From a bacterium (GTDB taxonomy: Bacteria; Hinthialibacterota; Hinthialibacteria; H5-UNCL2): 64,000 bases of DNA. The position numbers and the translations under genes are program-made. The notes beneath the pieces were generated by a model that ran no database searches, had not been told where the DNA came from, and saw nothing but the letters and a program-made list of their open reading frames with translations. The DNA is taken from assembly GCA_015075175.1 (NCBI GenBank), contig JABTUV010000007.1, forward strand, positions 124,001 to 188,000, given 5' to 3'. Shown here piece by piece: positions 19,030-30,400 of this stretch. Positions within the stretch are counted from its first letter, which is position 1. Every line of letters begins with the position of its first letter.

Positions 19030-21150
19030 TCAGCGATACAGTTCCCACGCCGCCTGTCGCACCGCCGCGCTGACAATGCCGCTGGGGTAGGCGCCCATGT
19101 CCCCGCCGCCGGGAATCAGCGACGCGCCCGTATGCACGCCCGCCGCCCCGATGGCCGGACTGGTCGGCTGCAGGTGGAAGTCCAGCCCGAAGAAGTCCAC
19201 GAACAACGGGTCCTGCCCCACGATGTCGCCGGGGAAGGTCGTCGGTCCGGGGAAACCGGAGAAGTTCTGCCCCCCCGAGAACGTGTTGTACGACAGGTTG
19301 TAACCGATGATCCCCACGGTCGTGGCGGCAAAGACGATGCCGCTGCCGGTGTGGTAGCCGACGATGTTGTTGTACACCGCCAGGTTGTCCACGCCGATGC
19401 GGATGCCGTTGGGGGAGTTGGCGACGACCGTGTTGTTGAAAACGCGGACGTTGGTGGCGCGCGTGGTCAGGGCAGGATCCACGTGGACGCCGTAACCGGC
19501 GCAGCCGGTCGTCAAGTTAAACGAGACGAAGGAATTGGACACGTCCGTATCCACCGCGTAGGGCGCCAGCCAGACGCCGCCGCGCAGGGGGGAGAGCGTG
19601 CCCAGGATCTCGTTGCCGCGGATGGTCGTGGGGCCGGCCGCGTGCACGCCCGCGCCGCACTGGATCATGTCGTTGTTGCGGACGATGGTACCCTGAGCGT
19701 TGGAGGTTTCGACCGAGACGCCGTACTGGCTGCAACCCTGAATCGAGTTGTTATCGATCAGGGCATTCTGCACAAAACCCGCCCCGCCCAAGGCGTTGGT
19801 GGTGAACTCGTAGCGCACGATCACGCCGCCGTAGGTGTTGCCGTCGACGGTGTTGCCCGTGACGACCGGGTTGACCAATCCGGTCAGGCGATCCCCCACC
19901 AAATTCCAGGGGGAGCCGCCGACCAAAACGCAGGCCTCGCGCCAGTGGTCGAAGTGGTTGTCGGAAATGATCGGCCCCGGGCCGTTGGCGCGCACGAAGA
20001 TGCCCCAGCCGCCGTGGGCTCCGCCGCGGTCGTCCCTGAAGGTGTTGTTGGAGAACAACACCTGCCGGCCGCCGGTGGGAACCAACGCCACGTTGTCGAA
20101 CATGATCGCTCCATCGGTGAACACGGAGGTTCCACGGCCCACGTTGTAGAACGTGTTGCCGCTGACCACAAAACCGTCCACCACCGAGGCGGCGATCGTC
20201 GGACCCGACCAGAAGTAGATAGCCTGATCCGCCGAGCCGGTGAAGTAGTTGTCCTCGATGCGCCAGTTGATGATGTTGTGGGGGTAGCCGACGCCGAGGG
20301 ATGCGGTAGCCGAGGTTCCCAGGAACTGGTTGTTGCGGATGAGCCAGTTGGCCTGGTTGTAGACGGGCGCCACGGCGGACTGGTTGGAGATGCCGATGTG
20401 CTCGCGCGGCGACCAGGCAAAAGTGCAGTTCTCGACCGTCAGGTTGGCGACGCCGGTCCAGAAGATCAGGTTGCCGCCCGCGGTGGAGGGGACGGCCGGA
20501 TTCATGCTGAAATAGCAGTTGCGGAAGGTCCAGTTGTTGCTGGGCGTCTGCTGGTCGTGGGTGCTGACGTTATAGGAACGCCCGGTGGTGGGAGCCGCCT
20601 GCGGGTTGTAGATGAAGCGGCAGGTGTCAAAGAGCACGTCGTTGGCCTGCTCGACGGTCACGCAGCCGTGGTTGCGCGTGCCGTCGGGATCGTTCTGGTT
20701 GAGCGGATTGCGCACGTCGCAGCCGACCATGGTGAAGCCGGACACGCCGGTACGCAGCTGGATGACGTTGATGTGGGTCTCGGCGTTGTTAATGTCGAGG
20801 TTCTCCAGCCGCACGTTGTCGGCGTTGTCGCCGAAGTCGAGCGAAATACGCCGCAGCACCGGCCGGGTGGGCGTCGTGCCGCGGATGGTGATGCCGGCGG
20901 TGAAGAAAACGTAGGTGGCGTTTTCGTCATAGGTGCCGGGTTGCACGTTGACCACGTCGCCGGGGGAAAGGCCGGCGAAACGCAAATGGCCGATGGTGGC
21001 CCAGGCGCCGGCGGGCGTGTTCGCGGTACCCGGATTGGCGTCGTTACCGTCGGTGCGAACGTAATACTCGACCGCCCCCGCCGACCCCACCAAGAGGACG
21101 AACAGGAGGGCCGTCGCCAACAGGCGTCGGAAGCCGCCCAGCGTGATCAT
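19030..21150 (-). CDS. Secreted right-handed beta-helix repeat protein, short type (copy 2)
   Basis: This exported protein has about 706 residues. The start is placed at the ATG at 21150, which has a GAGGAGG site. A signal peptide of about 26 residues follows (FRRLLATALLFVLLVGSAGA). The N-terminal YYVRTDGNDANPGTANTPAG with SPGDVVNVQPGTYDE is the DUF1565-like cap of pectate-lyase-fold proteins. The rest is Asn-rich beta-helix coils (NNxF, NCxF, ISxN patterns) closing with LDFHLQPTSPAIGAAG and GGDMGAYPSG. I see no catalytic motif or sorting domain; it could bind or cleave polysaccharide. The frame is intact. It is strongly similar over its length to 25243-27363. It follows 59 bases after the long-type gene at 21210-24694, probably co-transcribed. 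Confidence 0.8.
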   Translation of the reverse strand: MITLGGFRRLLATALLFVLLVGSAGAVEYYVRTDGNDANPGTANTPAGAWATIGHLRFAGLSPGDVVNVQPGTYDENATYVFFTAGITIRGTTPTRPVLRRISLDFGDNADNVRLENLDINNAETHINVIQLRTGVSGFTMVGCDVRNPLNQNDPDGTRNHGCVTVEQANDVLFDTCRFIYNPQAAPTTGRSYNVSTHDQQTPSNNWTFRNCYFSMNPAVPSTAGGNLIFWTGVANLTVENCTFAWSPREHIGISNQSAVAPVYNQANWLIRNNQFLGTSATASLGVGYPHNIINWRIEDNYFTGSADQAIYFWSGPTIAASVVDGFVVSGNTFYNVGRGTSVFTDGAIMFDNVALVPTGGRQVLFSNNTFRDDRGGAHGGWGIFVRANGPGPIISDNHFDHWREACVLVGGSPWNLVGDRLTGLVNPVVTGNTVDGNTYGGVIVRYEFTTNALGGAGFVQNALIDNNSIQGCSQYGVSVETSNAQGTIVRNNDMIQCGAGVHAAGPTTIRGNEILGTLSPLRGGVWLAPYAVDTDVSNSFVSFNLTTGCAGYGVHVDPALTTRATNVRVFNNTVVANSPNGIRIGVDNLAVYNNIVGYHTGSGIVFAATTVGIIGYNLSYNTFSGGQNFSGFPGPTTFPGDIVGQDPLFVDFFGLDFHLQPTSPAIGAAGVHTGASLIPGGGDMGAYPSGIVSAAVRQAAWELYR

Positions 21151-21209
21151 ATTGCCTCCTCGCATGATTTCTCTCCTCTCCATGAGCCTCGTCATCTCCT
21201 CCCTCGCAG

Positions 21210-24200
21210 TTAGAACCGCCGCCATGACGCCACCTCCGATGCTCCGGACTCGATGCAGCCCAGGTCGGTGTGTCCGTCGGCCACGAGACCATTGGTGGTC
21301 CCGCGGTCGCGGCAGGGACTCAGCGGCCCCAGGAAATAGAAGTCGGGATCGCCGGGTGTGCGCGAGGAGAAGCCCGGGTTGTACCAGATGTCCTTGCTGT
21401 AATCGATGGCGATGCCGTCGAACTGGTTGCCGCTGACCCGCGGCGCGCAGTTCCAGCCGGCGCGCAAGGCCGACAGCCCGCTCGGCAGCACCCGGAAGTT
21501 GGTCACCGTGTTGAAGAAGAAGATGTTGTTCTGGATGCGGTTGGAGAAGCCGCGGAACTCGGTTCCCACCGCCCAGTCGGTCACGGTGTTGTTCAGGTAG
21601 GTGTTGGTGTTGGGTCCCGGATCGTTGGTGATGGCGGGATTACGCGCCTCCCAGAGGCCGCTGCCGCTGGGGATGCTGCTGCCGTAGATGGCGTTGCGGA
21701 TGATGGTGTTGCTCTTGTTGCTGGCCTGACCGGCGGTGCGCAGGATGCCGTTGCGCACGCGGATGCCCTCGCCGTTGCGCAAGAGCGTGTTGTAGCCGAT
21801 GGTGTGGGTCTGACCCTCGACCACGACGCCGGTACCGGCGCAATCGGTGATCGTGTTGGAGACGCACTGCACCAGACTGGCGACGGGCCGCAGCGTCGAT
21901 TCGTCCAGGAGATTGACGCCGTGTCCGCCCGCGCCGGTGATGGTGCAGTCGCGGATGGTGTGGCTGTTGCCGTTCACCCGCACCCCGTCGCCGCCGAAGC
22001 CGGAGATGATGCTGTTGCGGATGGTGAGCGTGGAGACGTGCTTGGAGGAGGGCGTAGTGGCCAGGCTGTCGTCCACGAAGATGCCGTGGGAGGAACCGGC
22101 CGCGCCGGTCAAGGTCAGGTTCTCGAAGGTGCTGGTCTTCAGCGCGTTGCGGATGTGCAGGCCGATGCCGGAAAGGTTGGTGAAGCTGCAGCCGCGCATC
22201 AGCCAGTTGGCGGACTCGAAGTTGAGCGAGGTCGCCAGATACGCGCCCTGCGCCGCGCCGCCCCCGTCGTAACTGACGTTGATGAACTTGAACCCGTTGC
22301 CGTTCACGTCGGCGTAGATGCCCACGGCCGGACTGCCCTGGATGGCCACATTGTGGAAGACCGCGTTGCTGCCCTCCAGATAGTGCAGGGAAATCCCGCG
22401 GTCGCTGGCCGACAGCATGGTGCAATCCTTGACCAGCACGTTGGTGACGATGGGGAAGTCCGCCGGGCCGTTCTGAATCTGCCAGCGCTGCCAGGCCAGG
22501 GCCGTGTTCTTGCCCGAGAAGGTGCAGTTGGTGAAGCCCGCGTTGGAGATGGTGGTACCCTGGTCCTCCATCAGGAAGCCGGCGGTGCGCTTCTCCAGCG
22601 TGTCGTCCGTGGTCGAGCGACAGGTGAACTGGCAGTTCTCGAAGGTGGCGTTGGTGATGATCGAGGTCTGCTCCAGGAAGAAGCCGGCGGACTGGGTTCC
22701 CGTCGGCGCGCCCGTAAACGAGCAGTTGGTGAAGCGCACATTGTCCCAGAGACTGTTGGCCTCGATGTCCACGCCGTTGAGGGTGGCGCTGGTGAAGTGG
22801 CAATCGTCGAAGGTCCAGTTGCGCTGCACGCTCTGACCCTGGCAGTGGATGCCCTCAAGGTCCACGTTGGCGACCACGTTGCTGACCTTGATGTTGCGCT
22901 TTCGTCACCCGACAGGAAGTTGCCGTTGATGTACCATCCCTTGGTACCGGTGATGTTGACGTTGGTGATGGTGGCGCCGTCGACGAGGATGCCGGCGTCG
23001 CGGAAGCTGATGCCGGAGCAGTAGGCGAAGCCGCCCCAGTCGATGCCGTAGGTGACGCCGCCCGCGCCCAGGCCGGTGAAATCGTTGGTGTAAGTGGAGT
23101 TTCGCAGGGTGCAGTCGGCGATGGTGAGGTCCTTGACCTGGGGCCGGTAGCCGCCCCACTCCTGGAAGAGGACGCACGCCGCCCCGCCGCCGATCAGGCT
23201 GTTGCGAATCGTGATGTGCTCGGCGGTGGAACCGAGGAGGAAGAAGGAGCAGCTGTTGGCCTCCAGCCGGCTGTCCTCCACGACCCAGTTCTGCAACATG
23301 CTGCCGCCCGTCGGGAAGACGCACAGATTGTGGTATCCGAAGGTGTGGCGCATGTCGCAGCGCCTCATGGTCAACCCGTTGATGTTGACCTGCACGCCGC
23401 CCAGCGTGAATCCATAGCCTCCGGTGCGCACGTAGTCCTTGTAGGAGCAGTCCTCCATCACCCAGTTGGTGATGTTGACGATGTTGTCGGTAAAGTTGGT
23501 GTTGATCCAGTTGGAGCGGCAGTAGGCGTGCACGCGCCGGAAGATGTAGTTGGTGACGTCTCCGAAGAAGATCTGCAGGAAGTTGCCGCCCGTCACGTTG
23601 CAGTCGCGCATCTCGAAATTGGTCACGTAGGCCCGCAACGGCGTCAGGCTCTGCCGGAAGGTCACAATGTAGTCGCCCGCGTCGCCGATCATCGGATGGA
23701 TGACCCTGACCCGCTCCAGCAGAATGTTGGCGGCGGTGGCTCCGCAGATGGAGAAACCGTCGATGCCGTTGGTCTGGCCGAAGGTCATGGTGCAGTCGCG
23801 CACGGTGATGTTGGAGGCCAGCGACTCGTAGATGCGGATCACCGCGTGGGTGCTGTTGAGTCCCTCGCACTCGAACAGCACGCAGTTCTGAATCAAGAGC
23901 CCGTCGCTGTTCCCGGAGGCGTGCGGGCTTCCGCTCGTTGACAGGTCGATGGCGTTCAGCAGCGTGTTGTTGATGGTGGTGTTGAGAATCTGGGTGTTGT
24001 TGCTGGCGCGAAGGAACTTGATGCCGCCGCTGTTGGAGGCGGCGTTGATGGTGCAGTTGGACACGGTCAGGTCGCCCGCCGGTCCGGCCGCGCTGGGCAT
24101 CAGGATGGCCTGATCCCAGACGTTGCCGCCGTTGTTGAAGGTGCAGCCGGTGATGGAGCAGTTGGGCGCCGCCATGACTTGCACCGGGGCCACGTCCTCC

Positions 24201-24694
24201 GGCTCCTCGACCTCGCCGCGGTCCGGATTGAAGTGCTCGGCGATCTGCTCCACCACGCCCGTGAATTGGCAGTTCTGGATCGTGCAGTTGGCCGCCGAGG
24301 ACAGGACGACGATGCACGCCTCGTGCTGCGACTGCGCGTCGAAACCGATGTTCCTGACCTGCGTGTAGGCGCCCTGGACGCGGAGGACCGACTGATTGAG
24401 GGTGACGGTACCGCCCTCGCCCTGGATGATCACGGCGTTGGCGGCGGTTCCCACGGGTGTGACGTTGAAGACGCCGTTCTGGGTGTAGGTTCCGGCCGCG
24501 ATGTGCAGAGTGGTCGGGGCCGCCTGCGTGTTCAGGACCCCGAGGGCCGCGCCCAACGTGAGCTTGGGCATGCCCGCCGAGAGTCCGTCGTTGGCGTCAT
24601 TGCCCGTGGTGGACAGGTAAACGTCGGCGAACGCTCCCCCGCCCACCAGACCAACGATGACCGCGACGAGTAAAATGAATCTTTGTGTGGTCAT
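21210..24694 (-). CDS. Secreted right-handed beta-helix repeat protein, long type (copy 2), one frameshift
   Basis: This exported protein has about 1160 residues. The start ATG at 24694 follows GGGAGG, and the signal peptide is about MTTQRFILLVAVIVGLVGGG to AFA. The cap reads DVYLSTTGNDANDGLSAG with TLHIAAGTYTQNGVF. Long runs of beta-helix coils with NCTF/NCQF steps follow. The frame breaks near 22895 after FLSGDES; the adjacent frame continues SNVVANVDLEGIHCQGQ to the end SGASEVASWRRF, so one base is missing. It is paralogous to 27406-30882 throughout. The last ~85 bases before and including the stop are identical in both copies, while the rest is only similar. No catalytic residues were recognised. 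Confidence 0.8.
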
Positions 24695-25185
24695 AAACCT
24701 CCCTCCCGATGAATGTTTAGAAGACCCCGACGGGGTCGATCTTCCCCTGTGCTGGTCGTGCACGGGCGCATGCGTGGCATGGCATCACCGAAACATAAAT
24801 GTGAAGTCAAGAAAATGTTATCGAACGGATCCGCGGGGCAACCTCCTGCAAACCAAACGCCACGCCCAGGCACACTCCATACTTCTTGACGCATTTTACG
24901 GATATGCGTCCCTATTGGTCACGGATTATTGGAGTGTGAGCGGCAATTGTCAATCGGCTCACAAGCGGGTTGAGGGGTGGTCCAGACCAATGCAAGGAAC
25001 TTAACTATCTTAGTTTAAAGAGCTTAAAAAAAGCAACGACAGGTAGGAGCGCTCCCACCAACTGGGTCACGTGGGGACGCTGTTGGGACGGGTTCGCGGC
25101 GGCAGGCGAGGAGGGGTACGGTGCTGAAGCGTGTCGGCAAGATGCCGACACGCAAGCCGGCAAGATGCCGGCGTTACAAGAAGAA
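24695..25185. other. Gene-free region between the two beta-helix modules
   Basis: No gene was recognised in this ~490-base stretch. It is less GC-rich than its surroundings in its central part (around 24900-25040, with a short A-run). Near 25131-25174 it holds the double hairpin that also occurs after copy 2. It should contain the promoter of the downstream minus-strand module, but no convincing -35/-10 pair stood out. Confidence 0.5.
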
Positions 25186-25209
25186 AGCCCGGAACTTGCG
25201 TTCCGGGCT
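25186..25209 (-). terminator. Rho-independent terminator of the beta-helix module (proximal copy)
   Basis: The stem AGCCCGGAAC...GTTCCGGGCT has a TTGC loop and is followed on the minus strand by TTCTTCTTG. It is placed 34 bases after the stop at 25243 and matches the terminator at 18974-19003 base for base in the stem core. Confidence 0.75.
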
Positions 25210-25242
25210 CCCTAGCGTCCACGCCGTCCGTCAAGCGTTAAG

Positions 25243-27363
25243 TCAGCGATAGAGTTCCCAGGCCGCCTGTCGCACCGCCGCGCTGACGATGCCGCTGGGA
25301 TAGGCGCCCATGTCCCCGCCGCCGGGGATGAGGGTGGAGCCGACCGCCAACCCCGCCGACCCGATGGCCGGACTGTTGGCCTGCAAGTGGAAGTCCAGCG
25401 CGAAGAAGTCCACGAACAGCGGATCCTGCTCCACGATGTCGCCGGGGAAGTTGGTAGGTCCCGGGAATCCGGAGAAGTTCTGGCCTCCGCTGAAGACGTT
25501 GTAGGACAGGTTGTAACCCATCAGTCCCACCGTGGTGGCCGAGAAGACCATGCCGGCGCCGGTATGCAGGGCCACGATGTTGTTATACACCGCCAGGTTG
25601 TCGACGCCGATGAGGAGACCGTCGTTCTGGTTGCCCACGATGGTGTTGTTGAAGACCTTGACGTTCTGGCCGCGCGTGCCCAGCGTGGGCTGGACGCGCA
25701 CGCCGTAGCCGGAGCAGCCGGTCGTCAGGTTGAACGAAACGACCGAGTTGGAGACGTCCGAGTCCACGGCGAAGGGCGTCAACCAGATGCCGGCGCGGGC
25801 CGCGTTGAGCGTGCCGATGATCTCGTTGCCGCGCACCGCGGCCGAACCGGCGATCTGAATGCCCGCGCCGCACTGCGTGACGTCGTTGAACCGGATGGTG
25901 GTATTGAGCGCGTTGGAAGTCTCGACCGAGATGCCGTACTGGTTGGCGCTGTCGATGTTGTTGTTGTCGATGAGCGCATTCTGCACGATGCCCGGCCCGT
26001 CAACGGCGACCTCGTAGCGCACGACCACGCCGGCGTAAACGTTACCCATGACGGTGTTGCCGACCACGGCGGGATCCACCAGACCCTGGGCGCGGTCGCC
26101 GACGCCGTTCCAAGGCGAGCCGGAAACCAGGATGCAGGCTTCGCGGATGTGGTCGAAGGTGTTGTCGTTGACGACCGGCCCGACGCCGTTGCCGTGCACG
26201 TAGACGCCCCAGCCGCCGTGCGAGCCGCCGCGGGTGTCGCGGAAGGTATTGTTGGAGATCTCCGTGCGCCGGCCGCCCGTGGGCGCGAACAGCACGTTGT
26301 CCAGAATGATGACGCCGTCCGTCAGCACGCTGGTGCCCTTGGCCACGTCCTCGAACTCATTGCCCGTGACCACGAACCCGTCCAGCTTGGTGGACAGCGT
26401 CACCGGCGCGCCCGGCGAGTAGACCCGGATGCCCGCGTCCGCCGAACCGGTGAAATAGTTGTCCTGAATCAGCCAGTTGGTCAGATTGTGGGCCGTGCCC
26501 ACGCTGATGTTGTTCACGTTGCTCGTGCCCAGGAAGCGGCAGCCGCGGATGGTCCAGTTGGTCATGTTGAAGATGGTGGCGTTGGTCGCGATCACGATGT
26601 TCTCCCGGGGCGACCAAGCGAACACGCAGTCCTCCACGGTGACGTTGGTGACCTCCGTCCACAAGACCATGTTGCCGCCCGCCGTCGAGGCGATGATCGG
26701 ATTCATGTTCATGGTGGTGTTGCGGATGGTCCAGTTGTTGGAGGGAGGGAAGGTCTCGACCGTCCCCAGGCAGTACATGCGTCCCACCGTGGGCGAGGCG
26801 GGAGTGGAAATCAACCGGCAGGTATCCACGAGCAGCCCGTCGACGGACTCGATGATGAGGCAGCCGTGGCTGCGGGCGGGATCGGGATCGGCCTGGTTGA
26901 GGGGATTGCGCAGATCGCAGCCGACGATCTGCAGGTTCTGGACGCCCTGACGGACTTCGATCACGTTGAGATGGGTTTCGGCGTTGTTGAAGTCCAGGTT
27001 CTCCAGCCGCAGGTTGTCGGCGTTGTCGTTGATGTCCAGCGAAATGCGCCGCAGTACCGGCCGGGTAGGCGTGGAACCGACGATGGTGATGCCGCCGGCG
27101 AAGAGCGCATACTGGGCGTTTTCGTCATAGGTGCCCGCCTCGACGTGCACCACGTCGCCGGGGTTGAGGCCGGCGAAGCGAATGTGGCCGATGGTGGCCC
27201 AGGCGCCGGCGGGCGTGTTCGCGGTACCCGGATTGGCGTCGTTGCCGTCGGTGCGAATGTAATAGTCCACCGCCGCGGCCGACCCGACCGCCAGCGCGAA
27301 CAAGACGGCCAGCGCCAGCCAGCGCCGATGGCTTCCTGTGGTTTTCATCGTCGTTTCTTTCAT
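25243..27363 (-). CDS. Secreted right-handed beta-helix repeat protein, short type (copy 1)
   Basis: This exported protein has 706 residues with an intact frame. The start MKETTMKTTGSHRR is followed by a hydrophobic signal segment, LALAVLFALAVGSAAA; an alternative ATG lies 15 bases downstream. The cap YYIRTDGNDANPGTANTPAG and LNPGDVVHVEAGTYDE matches DUF1565-type pectate-lyase-fold proteins. The body is Asn-rich coils, and the end GGDMGAYPSGIVSAAVRQAAW is identical to copy 2. The role is unknown; a carbohydrate-active or adhesive surface protein is plausible. It follows the long-type gene by 42 bases. Confidence 0.8.
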   Translation of the reverse strand: MKETTMKTTGSHRRWLALAVLFALAVGSAAAVDYYIRTDGNDANPGTANTPAGAWATIGHIRFAGLNPGDVVHVEAGTYDENAQYALFAGGITIVGSTPTRPVLRRISLDINDNADNLRLENLDFNNAETHLNVIEVRQGVQNLQIVGCDLRNPLNQADPDPARSHGCLIIESVDGLLVDTCRLISTPASPTVGRMYCLGTVETFPPSNNWTIRNTTMNMNPIIASTAGGNMVLWTEVTNVTVEDCVFAWSPRENIVIATNATIFNMTNWTIRGCRFLGTSNVNNISVGTAHNLTNWLIQDNYFTGSADAGIRVYSPGAPVTLSTKLDGFVVTGNEFEDVAKGTSVLTDGVIILDNVLFAPTGGRRTEISNNTFRDTRGGSHGGWGVYVHGNGVGPVVNDNTFDHIREACILVSGSPWNGVGDRAQGLVDPAVVGNTVMGNVYAGVVVRYEVAVDGPGIVQNALIDNNNIDSANQYGISVETSNALNTTIRFNDVTQCGAGIQIAGSAAVRGNEIIGTLNAARAGIWLTPFAVDSDVSNSVVSFNLTTGCSGYGVRVQPTLGTRGQNVKVFNNTIVGNQNDGLLIGVDNLAVYNNIVALHTGAGMVFSATTVGLMGYNLSYNVFSGGQNFSGFPGPTNFPGDIVEQDPLFVDFFALDFHLQANSPAIGSAGLAVGSTLIPGGGDMGAYPSGIVSAAVRQAAWELYR

Positions 27364-27405
27364 GGTCTTTCTCTGTCGCGGCTCTCGCTGCCGTCTGCAT
27401 CCCGT

Positions 27406-30400
27406 TTAGAACCGCCGCCATGACGCCACCTCCGATGCTCCGGACTCGATGCAGCCCAGGTCGGTGTGTCCGTCGGCCACGAGACCATTGTAGTTCCATG
27501 GTCGCGGCAGGGACCAGCGGCCCCAGGAAATAGAAGTCGGGATCGCCGGGTGCGCGAGGAGAAGCCTGGTTGTACCAGATGTCCTTGCTGTAGTCGATGG
27601 CGATGCCGTCGAACTGGTTGCCGCTGACCCGCGGCGCGGTTCCAGCCGGCCCGCAAGCCGACAGCCCGCTCGGCAGCACCGGAAGTTGGTCACCGTGTTG
27701 AAGAAGAAGATGTTGTTCTGGATGCGGTTGTTGAAGCCCCGGAACTCCGTCCCCACGTCCCAATCGGTTACCGTGTTGTTCAAATAGGTGTTCGTGTTGG
27801 GACCGGGATCGTTGGTGAGGGCGGTGTTGATCGCCTCCCAGAGGCCGGTACCGCTGGGGATGCTGCTGCCGAAGACGGCGTTGCGGATGATGGTGTTGTT
27901 CTTGGTACTGGTCTGTCCGGCGGTGCGAATCACGCCGGAGCGCACGCGGATGCCCTGGCCGTTGCGCAGGAGCGTGTTGTAGCCGATGGTGTGGGTCTGG
28001 CCCTCGACCACGACGCCGGTACCGGCGCAGTCGGCGATGGTGTTGGTGACGCATTGCACCGAGGCGGCGACGGGCCGCAGCGCGGAGTCGTCCAGGATGT
28101 TGACGCCGTGGCCGCCCGCGTTGGTGAGGGTGCAGTCGCGGACGATGTGCGAGGTTCCCTGCAGGCGCAGCGCGTCGCCGCCGAAGCCGGAGACGACCGA
28201 GTTCAGGAACGAGAGCGTATTGGCCTGCTTGGCGCCGGGCGCCGTGGCCCCGCTGTTGTCCACGAAGATGCCGTGGGACGAGCCCGCCGCGCCGGTCAAC
28301 GTCAGGTCCCGGAAGGTGCTGTTCTTGATGGCCGCCTTCACCTGCAGGCCGATGCCGTCAAGGTTGGCGAAGCTGCAGCCCTGCATCAGCCAGTTGGCCG
28401 ACTCGAAGTTGAGGGTGCTGGCCAGAAAGGCGCCCCGTCCGGCGCCGCCGCCGTTCCCGGTCACGTTCACGAACCGCCAGCCGTTGCCGTTGATCTCGGC
28501 GTGGATGCCGATGCCGGGATTGCCCAGAATGGCGATGTTCTGGAAGAGCACGTTGGAGCCCTCAAGATACTGGAGGGAGATGGCCCGGTCGGTAGCCGAA
28601 ACCATGGTACAATCCTTGACCAGCACGTTGTTGACGATCGGCTCCAAGCCGGCGCCGTTCTGAATCTGGTAGCGCTGCCAGGCCAGCGCCGTGTTCCGGC
28701 CCGAGAAGGTACAGTTATGGAATCCCGCGTTGGACAAGGTGGTGTTCTCGTCCTCGATGAGGAAGCCCGCGGTGCGCTTCTGCAACTGATCGTCGGAGGT
28801 GGAGGGACAGGTGAACGAGCAGCCGCTGAAGGTCGCGTTGTTGATCAACGAACCCACCTCCAGGAAAAAGCCGGCCGACTGCGTGCCCTCCCCGCCGGTG
28901 AAGGAGCAGTTCTGGAAGTTCACGTTGTCCCACGAGCTGGCGCCGTCGGCGTCAAAACCGTGGCGCGTCAGGCTGGTGAAGCTGCAGTTGGTGAAGGTGA
29001 AGTTGCTCTGCGGACTGGACAGGGTCGCCCCCGGACCCGTGCGCGAGAGCACGCCTTCCGTGGTCGTGTTGCTGACCACGTTGTTGACGGTAAAATTGGT
29101 CTTCAAGCCGTCCCCGGTGAACGCGATGCCGCGATAACCGCCCATGAGGGTGTCGGTGATGGTGGCGCCGTCGATCTTGATGCCGTTGTTGCGCACCGAG
29201 AAGCAGCCGACGAACTCCTCCGTGGTGCTGAAGAAGTCGATGCCGTTGAACTCTTGCGTCAGGGTGGAGTTGCGCAAGACGCTGTTGGCCACGGTGAAGT
29301 CCCGGACCAGCGGCGGGAAGCTGGCCTGCAACTGGAAGAGGATGGCCGCCAGGCCGCCGCCGATGGTGCTGTTACGGATGTCCACGTGCGTGTTGGTGGC
29401 GCCCAGAACGAAGAAGGCGACGCTGTTGGCCTCCAGCCGCGTGTTGTTGAGGCGGATGTTGTTGATGATGCTGTTGGGCGAGAAGAAGCACAGGCAGTGG
29501 TAGCCGCGGGTCATGCGGAAATCGCAGTTGTTCATGATGAAACCATCGATCTCCAGGCCTGTGCCGCCCAGCGTGAAAGCATACGCGCCGGAGCGCACGA
29601 TGTCCTTGAACGTGCAGTTGGTCATCACCCAGTTGGTGATGAGGACGGGGTTGGTTCCCAGGTTGGTGTTGACCCAGAACCGGCCCGTGGAGGTGACGTT
29701 GGTCCAGCGGAAGCCGTTGATGACGGCGTAAAAGATCTGCTGGAAGTTCCCGCCCCGCACGGTGGAATCCTTCCACTCGAAATTGGTGAGATAAGCCACC
29801 TGCTGGGTCAAAACGCCGCGCCGCACCGCGAAGATGTATTCGCCGGCGCTGCCGGTGAACACGTGATTGACGTTGACTTGGTCGAGCAGCACGTTACTGG
29901 CGGTGCAGCCGCCGATCACGATGCCGCTGATGCCGTTGGTCTGGCCGAAGGTGAGCGTCACCCTCCGCAACGTCACGTTGGAAACCAGCGATTCCTCCAG
30001 CCACACCAGCGCCTCGGTGGTGAACTGATCCGCAAAAGCAAAGGCGGAGCCCTCGTTGATGACGCAGTCCTGAATCAGGAGCTGGTCGCTGTTGCCCGAG
30101 GCCACGCCGCTGCCGCCGGAGTGCAGTTGAAAGGCGGTGTGGGCGATGTTGTTGAAATTGGTGTTGAGGATCTGGGTGTTGTTGGTGGCGCGCAGGAACT
30201 TGATGCCGCCGGTGTTGGAGGCGCCGTTGATGGTGCAACCCGAGACCGTCAGGTTGCCCGCCGGCCCGACCGCGCTGGGCAGCAGGATGGCGTAGTCCCA
30301 GGTTTCCGGCAGAAGCCCGCAGTTGAAGGTGCAGCCGGTGATGGTGCAGTCCGGGGCGGCCATGACTTGCACCGGGGCCACGTCCTCCGGCTCGTTGCCT

